Part shown: positions 1 to 6,697 of the stretch, piece after piece
How the letters are laid out: every line of letters starts with the position of its first letter
Numbering within the stretch: the first letter of the stretch is position 1
DNA from: an uncultured Acidimicrobiia bacterium
Lineage (GTDB): Bacteria > Actinomycetota > Acidimicrobiia > UBA5794
Direction of reading: 5' to 3'
DNA length: 9,277 nucleotides
Assembly: GCA_905480055.1 (NCBI GenBank)
Contig: CAJQOW010000153.1
Span: 1 to 9,277, forward strand
Notes under the pieces: model-generated
Seen by the model: the letters and a program-made list of their open reading frames with translations, nothing else
Told to the model about the DNA's origin: nothing
The model's database searches: none
Program-made: the position numbers and the translations under genes

Positions 1-1
1 G

Positions 2-292
2 CTCATGGCACTGATCCGCGCGGTCGATCTGGTTCCGGAAGGCGCTGCAATAACGGTGTACTCAGATTCGAACCTCGCTGTGCGGACCATCAACGAATGG
101 GCACAGGGCTGGGAGAAGCGCGGTTGGAAGCGCAAGAGCGGGCCCGTGGAGAATCTGGACCTCGTGAAGACCGCCTACAAGGCCTACCGGACCAGGCCGG
201 AACTCGACCTCGTGTGGATCAAGGCACACGTCGGATTCACGTGGAACGAGTACGCCGACGAATTGGCGAACCGCGGACGGGTGGAGGGTTGA
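2..292 (+). CDS. rnhA: Ribonuclease HI, C-terminal part (5' end outside window)
   Basis: Endonuclease that cuts the RNA strand of RNA-DNA hybrids, acting on R-loops and leftover RNA primers. The visible frame matches the family from the helix after the second catalytic acidic residue onward. The reading frame runs off the left edge: the first full codon is Leu, and base 1 (G) would fit the end of a Glu codon in the conserved E-L-M. From the Met at base 5, Asp21 in VYSDS is the third catalytic Asp, EWAQGWEKRGWK (31-42) is the basic substrate-binding handle, His75 in KAHVG is the flexible-loop histidine, and Asp85 in NEYADELANRG is the last metal ligand. The first catalytic Asp and the N-terminal third lie outside the window, so the Met at base 5 is internal, not the start. 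The stop is one base before the cca start, so the two are probably co-transcribed. Confidence 0.9.
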   Translation, partial: LMALIRAVDLVPEGAAITVYSDSNLAVRTINEWAQGWEKRGWKRKSGPVENLDLVKTAYKAYRTRPELDLVWIKAHVGFTWNEYADELANRGRVEG

Positions 293-293
293 C

Positions 294-1694
294 GTGGTAC
301 CCGATCGGCTCAAGGCGATCCTTTCGGACGAGGTGATCGACCTCGCCATCCGATTCTCCGAAGCTGGGCACGAGCTGTATCTCGTCGGCGGGTCTGTTCG
401 CGACGCGCTGCTCGACCGGGACAACAGTGATCTCGATTTCACCACGTCAGCGCGTCCGGAGACGATCGAAGAGATTGGTTCGGAGTGGGCCCACTCGTCG
501 TATCTGGCAGGTCGAGATTTCGGCACGGTCGGACTTGTGCGTTCCGGCACGACGCACGAGATCACCACATTCCGATCAGAGGTGTACCGGGACGACTCGC
601 GCAAGCCGCGTGTGACCTTCTCCGACAGCTTGGCCGAGGACCTCTCCCGTAGGGACTTCACCGTGAATGCGATGGCGATGCGGATTCCGCTTGCTCCTTC
701 GGAACAGCCAGAGATGATCGATCCGTTCGACGGCCTCGTTGACCTGGCTGCAGGGAAGCTCCGGACCCCGATGGATCCGGAGGTTTCGTTCGGAGACGAT
801 CCACTGCGAATGCTGAGGCTCTTCCGGTTCATGTCGACCCTCGGGTTCGAAGCCGATCCCGCCGCCCTTGATGCGGTGGTTCGCATGAGGGACCGCCTCC
901 AGATCGTTTCCGCCGAGCGCATCCGCACGGAGTTCGACAAGCTGATGACAGGCGAGCATGTTGCTGTTGCGCTGACTGCGCTGATTGAGAGCGGCCTGGC
1001 AGACGAGTTCATTCCCGAGCTCCCCGCCCTGGCGCTGGAACAGGACCCGATCCATCACCACAAGGACGTCCTTGCCCACACCGTTGCGGTGGTAGCCAAG
1101 ACGACCCCTGGCGAGGAGAAGCTTCGGCTCCGGCTCGCGGCTCTGTTCCACGACATTGGAAAGCCTGCAACCCGGGAGTTCGCCCAGGGTGGCGTGACCT
1201 TCCATCATCACGAGGTCGTGGGTGCGCGCATGGCCAGGAAGCGGATGAAGGAGCTGAAGTACCCGAAGGACCTGACCGAGGGTGTTGGCCAGCTCGTCTT
1301 CCTCCACATGCGACCCCACACCTACAAGATGGGGTGGACAGACTCGGCTGTGCGACGCTACGTCCGCGATGCTGGCGATCTGTTGACCGACCTCAACGAG
1401 CTTGTCCGCTGTGACGTCACCACCAGGAATGCACGTCGGGCCAGGGCGATCTCGAACCGTATCGATGAGCTCGAGACCCGCATTGCTGAACTGGCAGAGA
1501 AGGAAGAGCTCAACGCGTTGCGTGCACCGATCGATGGCAACGACGTGATGACCTACCTCAACCTGGAACCCTCACGACAGGTTGGCGACATCATGGACAT
1601 GCTGCTCGAACGCCGAATCGAAGACGGCCCCTACACACCAGAACAGGCGTACGCCATGCTCGATGAGTGGAGAGCCGAACATCAGCAGAGCTGA
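294..1694 (+). CDS. cca: CCA-adding tRNA nucleotidyltransferase with HD domain
   Basis: Adds or repairs the 3'-terminal CCA of tRNAs from CTP and ATP (class II nucleotidyltransferase, cytoplasmic). The 466-aa product is a normal length for actinobacterial members. LVGGSVRDALL (30-40) is the nucleotide-binding signature, Asp46 and Asp48 (DLD) are the catalytic metal ligands, RRDFTVNAMA (119-128) and DPLRMLRLFRF (169-179) are the conserved neck motifs, and LFHDIGKP (284-291) with nearby histidines is the HD phosphohydrolase-type domain seen in many bacterial members. The GTG start at 294 is preferred because GGAGGG at 283-288 lies 5 nt upstream and the N-terminal residues fit the family. It sits 1 bp after the RNase HI stop, suggesting translational coupling. 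Poly(A) polymerase I is the main alternative, but the HD domain and actinobacterial context favour CCA addition. Confidence 0.93.
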   Translation: MVPDRLKAILSDEVIDLAIRFSEAGHELYLVGGSVRDALLDRDNSDLDFTTSARPETIEEIGSEWAHSSYLAGRDFGTVGLVRSGTTHEITTFRSEVYRDDSRKPRVTFSDSLAEDLSRRDFTVNAMAMRIPLAPSEQPEMIDPFDGLVDLAAGKLRTPMDPEVSFGDDPLRMLRLFRFMSTLGFEADPAALDAVVRMRDRLQIVSAERIRTEFDKLMTGEHVAVALTALIESGLADEFIPELPALALEQDPIHHHKDVLAHTVAVVAKTTPGEEKLRLRLAALFHDIGKPATREFAQGGVTFHHHEVVGARMARKRMKELKYPKDLTEGVGQLVFLHMRPHTYKMGWTDSAVRRYVRDAGDLLTDLNELVRCDVTTRNARRARAISNRIDELETRIAELAEKEELNALRAPIDGNDVMTYLNLEPSRQVGDIMDMLLERRIEDGPYTPEQAYAMLDEWRAEHQQS

Positions 1695-1699
1695 TGCAG

Positions 1700-1755
1700 C
1701 CAGCCCTGGAGCCCGGGAGCTTTGGAGCCCCGGAGCCCCACGGTCCCACAGCCCG
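1700..1755. repeat. Degenerate 8-bp tandem repeat upstream of argC
   Basis: Four adjacent octamers are clear at 1708-1739: GGAGCCCG, GGAGCTTT, GGAGCCCC and GGAGCCCC. Weaker copies in the same phase flank them: CCAGCCCT at 1700-1707, and ACGGTCCC and ACAGCCCG at 1740-1755. The array starts right after the cca stop and lies in the noncoding gap before argC. Its period of 8 does not keep a reading frame, which argues against it being coding. Function unknown; replication slippage or a dispersed intergenic repeat family are both possible. Confidence 0.75.
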
Positions 1756-1763
1756 AATCGGGC
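1751..1763 (+). terminator. Weak candidate hairpin after cca
   Basis: GCCCG and CGGGC form a 5-bp stem around an AAT loop, about 57 bp after the cca stop and 84 bp before argC. It is followed by CCCCGGG with no T-tract, so it is not a classic intrinsic terminator. It is recorded because it is the only compact hairpin in the gap that could separate cca from the arginine operon. Confidence 0.25.
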
Positions 1764-1799
1764 CCCCGGGTGACGGCCCCAAGCGCCTCTGAACGACGA

Positions 1800-1837
1800 G
1801 CACAGCGGTATGCGCTAGCAATTGCATATTCGTATAC
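1800..1837 (+). promoter_or_regulatory. Candidate ArgR operator (tandem ARG boxes)
   Basis: An AT-rich patch directly before argC contains TTGCATA at 1822-1828, identical to the left half-site I recall for actinobacterial ARG boxes (TTGCATA..TATGCAA type). The right half of this box is poor. An inverted, weaker half-site, TATGCGC, lies at 1809-1815. Taken as two 16-bp boxes (1800-1815 and 1822-1837), their centres are 22 bp apart, close to the usual two-box spacing of about 21 bp. The site overlaps the putative -10 element, as expected for repression by arginine-bound ArgR, which is encoded in this operon. Position and half-site support it; the imperfect symmetry limits confidence. Confidence 0.45.
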
Positions 1838-1838
1838 T
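1833..1838 (+). promoter_or_regulatory. Probable -10 element of the arg operon promoter
   Basis: TATACT differs at one base from the TATAAT consensus and ends 9 nt before the argC ATG at 1848. Transcription would start at about 1845-1848, giving a leaderless or nearly leaderless mRNA. This agrees with the lack of any Shine-Dalgarno sequence before argC and with common actinobacterial practice. No convincing -35 hexamer is visible 16-18 bp upstream. Confidence 0.55.
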
Positions 1839-1847
1839 CGTCGGCTC

Positions 1848-2888
1848 ATGACGGAAACACCCCTATCCGCAGCCGTTCTTGGCGCCTCGGGCTACGCCGG
1901 AGGCGAGCTGATCAGGTTCCTCGACGCCCATCCGTCGATGCGCATCTCGTTCCTGGGAGCACACTCGAAAGCCGGCCAACCGCTTGGGCAGGTGCATCCG
2001 CACCTCACGGGCGGTGATCGGATCCTGCAAGCCTTTGCGATTGATCGGGTGGCCGACTGCGACATCGTGTTCCTCGCCCTGCCCCATGGAGCCTCGTCTG
2101 GGCCAGCAATGGAGCTGGCTGCTTCGGGTGCCAAGCTTGTCGACCTGGGTAGCGACTTCAGAATGGACACCCCCGGCAGGTACCTCGATGCGTACCAGGT
2201 CGATCACCCGTTTCCCGACCAGCTCGGTGGATGGGCCTATGGCATTCCCGAACTGTTTGCAGATGCCATTGCAGGCTCAAACCGCGTCGCGGCGCCTGGC
2301 TGCTACCCGACGTCCGCGGTCCTTGGTCTGGCGCCCTTGGTCGCCGCCAACCTCATCGAGCCCGGGGGCCTCATCGTCGATTCCATGTCCGGCGTATCCG
2401 GCGCAGGTCGAGGGGTGTCGGAGGGGCTGATGTTTGGTTCGATCGATGAGTCGGTCAAGGCCTACAAGGTGCTCCAGCATCGGCACCAACCGGAGATGGA
2501 GCGAGCGCTCGACCTGGTGGCGGACACGCCAGCATCAGTGCTGTTCACCCCGCACCTCGTGCCGATGCAGCGCGGCATCCTTTCCACGATGTACGCGACG
2601 ACGCTGCCAGGTACGACACAAGCCGACCTGGAGAATGCGCTCGACGCGGCGTACGCAACCTCGCTCTTTGTTCGTCGGATCGAATCACCGCCCGAGACCC
2701 GGTGGGTTGCTGGCTCGAACAACGCACTCCTGTCGGTCCATCTCGACGAGCGCACAGGTACGGCTGTGGTCCTCAGCGCGATCGACAATCTCGTCAAGGG
2801 GGCTGCCGGCCAGGCTGTGCAGTGCGCAAACCTGATGTTCGGTCTTGCCGAAGGCGATGGCCTCCCCACGCAAGGATGGATGCCATGA
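1848..2888 (+). CDS. argC: N-acetyl-gamma-glutamyl-phosphate reductase
   Basis: Third step of arginine synthesis: NADPH-dependent reduction of N-acetylglutamyl-5-phosphate to the semialdehyde. The 346-aa length is normal. Visible motifs are the Rossmann dinucleotide-binding turn GASGYAGGE (12-20), the catalytic cysteine Cys152 in APGCYPT (149-155), SGVSGAGRG (181-189), HRHQPEM (211-217) with a conserved active-site His, and DNLVKGAAGQA (313-323). The frame is open back to 1722, but the ATG at 1848 is chosen because family homology begins right after it (AAVLGASGYAGG) and the upstream residues would be translated repeat and promoter DNA. There is no Shine-Dalgarno; a TATACT box sits 9 nt upstream. 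The stop overlaps the argJ start (ATGA). First gene of the operon. Confidence 0.96.
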   Translation: MTETPLSAAVLGASGYAGGELIRFLDAHPSMRISFLGAHSKAGQPLGQVHPHLTGGDRILQAFAIDRVADCDIVFLALPHGASSGPAMELAASGAKLVDLGSDFRMDTPGRYLDAYQVDHPFPDQLGGWAYGIPELFADAIAGSNRVAAPGCYPTSAVLGLAPLVAANLIEPGGLIVDSMSGVSGAGRGVSEGLMFGSIDESVKAYKVLQHRHQPEMERALDLVADTPASVLFTPHLVPMQRGILSTMYATTLPGTTQADLENALDAAYATSLFVRRIESPPETRWVAGSNNALLSVHLDERTGTAVVLSAIDNLVKGAAGQAVQCANLMFGLAEGDGLPTQGWMP

Positions 2889-4045
2889 GCGTTGTCGCAT
2901 CGCTCGGCTTCCGTGCGGCCGGTGTCGCATCCGGGATCAAGCCGGACGGCCGCGATCTGGCCGTCGTTGTTGCCGGCCGCCCAGCTGCGGCCGCCGGTGT
3001 CTTCGCAGAGAATCAAGCCGCAGCCGCTCCCGTGCAGGTGAGCAGGAGCCACCTGCTGATCGACGGGACGGCATCAGCCGTGGTGATCAACTCCGGGTGC
3101 GCCAATGCAGGAACCGGAACGGCCGGACACGCGGATGCGCAGGCCATGACGGCTGCTGTTGCAGAGTCCATCGGTGTGTCATCAGACGGAGTTCTGGTGT
3201 GTTCAACCGGCACGATCGGACCTCGACTGCCCATGGACCACGTGCTCGGTGGCATCGCCCAGGCACTCGCTGGAGTCAGCAACGACGAATCCGCTGGCAC
3301 CGCCGCCGCCGATGCCATCCGCACCACGGACTCAGTGACCAAGGAAGCCACCTTCACTGGCGAAGGGTGGACCGTTGGCGGGATGGCGAAGGGGTCGGGC
3401 ATGGTGCGGCCGAACATGGCCACGATGCTCGCCTGCATCACGACCGACGCTGCCGTTGAAGGCGAGACGCTCAGCGAAGCACTCGTCGAAGCTGTCGATC
3501 GTTCATTCAACTCTCTCAATATCGACGGTTGCGAGTCGACCAACGACTCGGTGATCGTGCTGGCGTCAGGCGCCTCGAACGTCGCTCCTGACCCGAGTGC
3601 ATTCGCTGCCGGCCTGACCGCCGTGTGCCAAGACCTTGCCCTCCAGATGGCGAGGGATGCGGAAGGGGCAACCAGGGTGGTGACCATCGACATCGCCGGT
3701 GCTGCAACAGAGGCCGAAGCGAGAGCGCTTGGGAGGCTCATCACCGACTCCGCGTTGGTGCGGTCGTCGTTCTACGGAGGCGATGTGAACTGGGGCCGCG
3801 TCCTCGGTGCGCTCGGCACGGCACCCACTCCCATCGACATCGATGACGTTGTGATCTCGTACGAAGGGGTCACCGTGTTCGCCGAAGGCGCCCAAGCGAC
3901 TTTCGACGAGCTTTCGTTGTTGGAGTCCTGCGAGACGGGAGACTTTGCCCTCGGAGTCGTCGTCGGCGACGGCCAGGGCACGGCACATATCGTGACCACT
4001 GACCTCACGCCCGAGTACGTCATCTTCAATGGGGAGAGGTCATGA
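2885..4045 (+). CDS. argJ: Bifunctional ornithine acetyltransferase / N-acetylglutamate synthase
   Basis: Transfers the acetyl group from N-acetylornithine to glutamate, which recycles acetyl and starts the pathway again; many members also use acetyl-CoA. The 386-aa product has the oxyanion-hole region STGTIG (107-112) and the self-cleavage signature KGSGMVRPNMATMLA (169-183), where the chain is expected to split between Ala179 and Thr180, freeing Thr180 as nucleophile. The C-terminus YVIFNGERS matches the conserved family tail in form. An in-frame ATG at 2876 is possible, but AAGGA at 2872-2876 is well spaced only for the ATG at 2885. That start overlaps the argC stop in ATGA, implying coupled translation; the argB start overlaps this gene's stop in the same way. 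Whether acetyl-CoA is also a substrate cannot be read from the sequence. Confidence 0.95.
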   Translation: MSVVASLGFRAAGVASGIKPDGRDLAVVVAGRPAAAAGVFAENQAAAAPVQVSRSHLLIDGTASAVVINSGCANAGTGTAGHADAQAMTAAVAESIGVSSDGVLVCSTGTIGPRLPMDHVLGGIAQALAGVSNDESAGTAAADAIRTTDSVTKEATFTGEGWTVGGMAKGSGMVRPNMATMLACITTDAAVEGETLSEALVEAVDRSFNSLNIDGCESTNDSVIVLASGASNVAPDPSAFAAGLTAVCQDLALQMARDAEGATRVVTIDIAGAATEAEARALGRLITDSALVRSSFYGGDVNWGRVLGALGTAPTPIDIDDVVISYEGVTVFAEGAQATFDELSLLESCETGDFALGVVVGDGQGTAHIVTTDLTPEYVIFNGERS

Positions 4046-4944
4046 CTGGCCACACCACACCCAGTTCTGCGAAGCCGCGGATTGCCTCAACCATGGGGAA
4101 GGCAGCGATCTTCTCCGAAGCGCTCCCGTTCATCAGGGAGTTCCGCGGCACCACCGTCGTCATCAAGTACGGCGGTTCAGCAATGGTCGACGAGGCGCTT
4201 CGGGAGACATTCGCCGATGATGTTGCCATGCTCCACTATGTGGGCATCAACCCGATCATCGTTCATGGCGGGGGGCCCCATATCTCGGCAGCGATGGGCC
4301 AACGCGGCATCGAACCGCAGTGGTCAGAGGGCTTGCGAGTCACCGACGCGGAGACCATCAAGGTCGTGCAGGCAACATTGAAGGGTGAGATCAACCCGGA
4401 CATCGTGCGGCTCGTCAACAACCATGGACCGGTCGCAACGGGCCTGTCGGGGCTGGATGCGAACTTGTTCGTCGCCGAACCGCAGGATGAACGTCTCGGA
4501 TTCGTCGGCAAGGTGGTCGAGGTCAACACCGGGATCGTCGACGGCCTGCAACAACAACGCTACGTGCCGGTGATCGCACCGTTGGCCCGCGGGGCTGATG
4601 GCAAGACCTACAACCTCAATGCCGATACGGCAGCGGCTGCATTGGCAGCGGCAATCGGAGCGTCAAAGCTCGTGTACCTGACCGATGTCGAAGGGTTGTA
4701 CCGCGATCTTGGTGACCAGGACAGCCTCATCCAGCGCATCACGACTCCAGAGCTGGAGGAGCTGATCGACTCCGGCTCGGTTTCCTCGGGCATGCTTCCC
4801 AAGCTTCGTTCATGTGTTGCCGCCATCAACCAAGGGGTTGACCGGGTCCACATACTCGATGGCAGGGTGCAACACGCACTGTTGCTCGAGATCTTCACTC
4901 CTGAGGGCATAGGCACCATGGTTACCAAGGCGCCGGTCGCATGA
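4042..4944 (+). CDS. argB: Acetylglutamate kinase
   Basis: Phosphorylates N-acetylglutamate with ATP, the usual control point of the pathway. The 300-aa amino-acid-kinase fold protein shows VIKYGGSAM (40-48, Lys42 binds phosphate), HGGGP (75-79), EGLRVTD (96-102), NLNAD (191-195), YLTDVEGLY (212-220) and SGMLPK (249-254, Lys254). An N-terminal segment of about 25 residues before the kinase core and the C-terminal [16 protein letters not shown] are features of arginine-sensitive hexameric enzymes, so feedback inhibition by arginine is likely (inference). The ATG at 4042 has a strong GGGGAGAGG Shine-Dalgarno at 4031-4039 and overlaps the argJ stop. A second Met at residue 18 is a less likely start because it would remove the N-terminal helix. 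Confidence 0.96.
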   Translation: MTGHTTPSSAKPRIASTMGKAAIFSEALPFIREFRGTTVVIKYGGSAMVDEALRETFADDVAMLHYVGINPIIVHGGGPHISAAMGQRGIEPQWSEGLRVTDAETIKVVQATLKGEINPDIVRLVNNHGPVATGLSGLDANLFVAEPQDERLGFVGKVVEVNTGIVDGLQQQRYVPVIAPLARGADGKTYNLNADTAAAALAAAIGASKLVYLTDVEGLYRDLGDQDSLIQRITTPELEELIDSGSVSSGMLPKLRSCVAAINQGVDRVHILDGRVQHALLLEIFTPEGIGTMVTKAPVA

Positions 4945-5396
4945 GGGCCGATACCCAAACCCGACGGCGGCACATCCGCGATCTGGTGCGGACCTCGGAT
5001 GTCACGAGCCAGGAGTTCATCAGGGAGGCTCTTTCCAAGGACGGGTTCGACGTGACCCAGGCAACCATTTCACGAGACCTCGATGCGATCGGAGCGACGA
5101 GGGTGCGCGATGGCCAACGCACGGTGTATCGACTCGAGGACGTTGGCGGAACCGATGAGGGCCGTGTCGCGATGTTTGAGGCGATGGATGAGTTCGTCAC
5201 GTCGTCGGTCACCAGCGGGAATCTGATCGTACTCAGCGTGCCTCCGGGTGCAGCGCAGTTCGTCGCCAGTCGCATTGATGCCGCCGGTGTTGAGGGTGTC
5301 GTTGGAACCATTGCCGGCGACGACACGATTCTCGTTGTCGCTGCCGAGGAGATCGCTGCATCAACTGTTGTTCAACGTTTGGAAGGATCGGAGTAA
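4941..5396 (+). CDS. argR: Arginine repressor ArgR
   Basis: Arginine-dependent transcription factor that binds ARG boxes and represses arginine-synthesis genes. The 151 residues are full length for the family. The N-terminal winged helix-turn-helix carries [19 protein letters not shown] (38-56), with Ser44-Arg45 in the DNA-recognition helix. The C-terminal oligomerisation and arginine-binding domain carries [13 protein letters not shown] (101-113) and the hallmark [12 protein letters not shown] (122-133), whose two aspartates contact arginine. The ATG overlaps the argB stop in ATGA, with no argD or argF between. Its likely target is the operator before argC, making the operon autoregulated (inference). 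Confidence 0.96.
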   Translation: MRADTQTRRRHIRDLVRTSDVTSQEFIREALSKDGFDVTQATISRDLDAIGATRVRDGQRTVYRLEDVGGTDEGRVAMFEAMDEFVTSSVTSGNLIVLSVPPGAAQFVASRIDAAGVEGVVGTIAGDDTILVVAAEEIAASTVVQRLEGSE

Positions 5397-5400
5397 GCAC

Positions 5401-6618
5401 ATGTCGAAGGACATCAAGAAGGTCGTCCTCGCCTACAGCGGGGGCCTTGACACGTCTGTGATCCTCAAGTGGATCAAGGAGGAGTACGGCGCCGAAGTCG
5501 TCGCCTACACCGCGGATGTCGGACAGGGCGAGGAGGTAGAGGAAGCCCGCGTCAAGGCGCTCGAGACCGGCGCAGTCGAGGCCATCTGCGAGGACCTGCG
5601 TGAGGAGTTCGTTGAGGACTACGTGTTCCCGGCCTTTCGTGCGTCGGCTCTCTACGAGGGCTATTACCTCCTCGGAACCTCGCTCGCTCGACCCGTCATC
5701 TCAAAGGGGCTCGTCCGCGCAGCCATCGAAACAGGTGCGGATGCAATCGCCCACGGGGCCACAGGCAAGGGCAATGACCAGGTTCGCTTCGAGCTCTCCG
5801 CCTACGCCCTGAAGCCGGATATCAAGGTGGTCGCTCCGTGGCGGGAATGGGACCTCAAGGGCAGGGCTGACTGCGTCGCCTACGCCGAGGCCCACGGAAT
5901 CCCGACGCCAGTGACGGCAGAAAAGCCCTACTCAACCGACGCCAACATGCTGCACATCTCGTATGAGGGTGGAGTGCTCGAGGATCCCTGGGTGGGACCC
6001 CCGAAGGGCATGTTCAACATGACGGTCGATCCCGAGGATGCACCCGACGACCCAGAGTTCGTGACGGTCGGGTTCGAGGCGGGGAATCCCATCTCGGTGA
6101 ATGGCGTGATGCTCTCGCCTGTCGAGATTCTGGCGACACTTAATGAGATCGGCGGAAGGCACGGCGTCGGCAGGGTCGACATCGTGGAGAACCGATTCGT
6201 TGGCATGAAGAGCCGCGGGGTGTACGAGACCCCGGGCGGAACACTCATGTATCACGCCCATCGCGCCGTCGAGTCGCTGACGCTCGACCGCGAAGTCGCT
6301 CATCTTCGTGATGAGATGTCGAACAAGTATGCCGAGATGGTCTACAACGGGTTCTGGTTCGCACCCGAGCGCGAGGCATTGCAGCACTTCATGGATGACC
6401 TGCAGAAGCCGGTCACGGGTGAGGCACGCCTCAAGCTGTACAAGGGCCAGGCAACGATCGATGGCCGCCGCTCGGACACCCACGGGCTCTACGACGAAGC
6501 AACCGTCACCTTCGAGGCCGACGACGTGTACCACCAGGGCGATGCCGAGGGCTTCATCAGGCTCCAGTCACTCCGACTCCGCACCTTCGCCGAGAAGCGT
6601 CTGGGAGAAGGCGAGTGA
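5401..6618 (+). CDS. argG: Argininosuccinate synthase
   Basis: Condenses citrulline and aspartate to argininosuccinate using ATP, through a citrullyl-AMP intermediate. The 405-aa product is typical length. [11 protein letters not shown] (10-20) is the N-type ATP-pyrophosphatase P-loop, [13 protein letters not shown] (119-131) is the family signature binding aspartate and [13 protein letters not shown] (271-280) lies in the synthetase domain, and the C-terminal helix ([20 protein letters not shown]) fits the tetramerisation arm. The frame is open upstream to 5248, overlapping argR, but the ATG at 5401 is chosen because GGAG at 5390-5393 lies 7 nt upstream and homology starts at [10 protein letters not shown]. 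The start follows the argR stop by 4 bp. Confidence 0.97.
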   Translation: MSKDIKKVVLAYSGGLDTSVILKWIKEEYGAEVVAYTADVGQGEEVEEARVKALETGAVEAICEDLREEFVEDYVFPAFRASALYEGYYLLGTSLARPVISKGLVRAAIETGADAIAHGATGKGNDQVRFELSAYALKPDIKVVAPWREWDLKGRADCVAYAEAHGIPTPVTAEKPYSTDANMLHISYEGGVLEDPWVGPPKGMFNMTVDPEDAPDDPEFVTVGFEAGNPISVNGVMLSPVEILATLNEIGGRHGVGRVDIVENRFVGMKSRGVYETPGGTLMYHAHRAVESLTLDREVAHLRDEMSNKYAEMVYNGFWFAPEREALQHFMDDLQKPVTGEARLKLYKGQATIDGRRSDTHGLYDEATVTFEADDVYHQGDAEGFIRLQSLRLRTFAEKRLGEGE

Positions 6619-6639
6619 CAGCTGTGCTGATTCTGTCGA

Positions 6640-6667
6640 GGTACCAGGTACTAGGTACCAGCTACCG
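6640..6667. repeat. 7-bp tandem repeat between argG and argH
   Basis: Four adjacent heptamers, GGTACCA, GGTACTA, GGTACCA and GCTACCG, lie 21 bp after the argG stop. GGTACC is itself a palindrome, so copies 1 and 3 can also pair with each other. The array touches the left arm of the long hairpin at 6667-6697. Origin and function are unknown. Heptanucleotide tandem repeats are well known in cyanobacterial intergenic regions; I know of no assigned role in actinobacterial arg operons. Confidence 0.8.
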
Positions 6668-6697
6668 CTCATTCCGGATCGGTGATCCGGAATGAGC
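6667..6697 (+). promoter_or_regulatory. Perfect 14-bp hairpin enclosing the argH start codon
   Basis: GCTCATTCCGGATC at 6667-6680 is the exact reverse complement of GATCCGGAATGAGC at 6684-6697, leaving a GGT loop. The argH ATG (6692-6694) and second codon lie inside the right arm, so in mRNA the start and anything acting as Shine-Dalgarno would be double-stranded. No T-run follows, so an intrinsic terminator is unlikely. Possible roles are translational control of argH, an RNA-processing site between argG and argH, or a 31-bp DNA operator. The structure is certain from sequence; the role is not. Confidence 0.8.

Noticed and set aside
62..1012. Long minus-strand frame (316 aa) opposite RNase HI and cca
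   Set aside because: Ser/Arg-rich composition with no recognisable domain, lying antisense to two well-supported genes; a shadow typical of high-GC DNA.
1722..1847. Upstream extension of argC to the first in-frame ATG at 1722
   Set aside because: It would translate the octamer repeat, the candidate operator and the -10 box; ArgC homology begins only after 1848.
3013..3744. Long minus-strand frame (243 aa) opposite argJ
   Set aside because: Ala/Ser-rich low-complexity product directly antisense to the conserved ArgJ active-site region; shadow.
6667..6697. The argH hairpin as an intrinsic terminator
   Set aside because: No T-run follows on the plus strand (CTTGTGG), and the right arm contains the argH start codon; ending transcription here would cut off the last enzyme of the operon.
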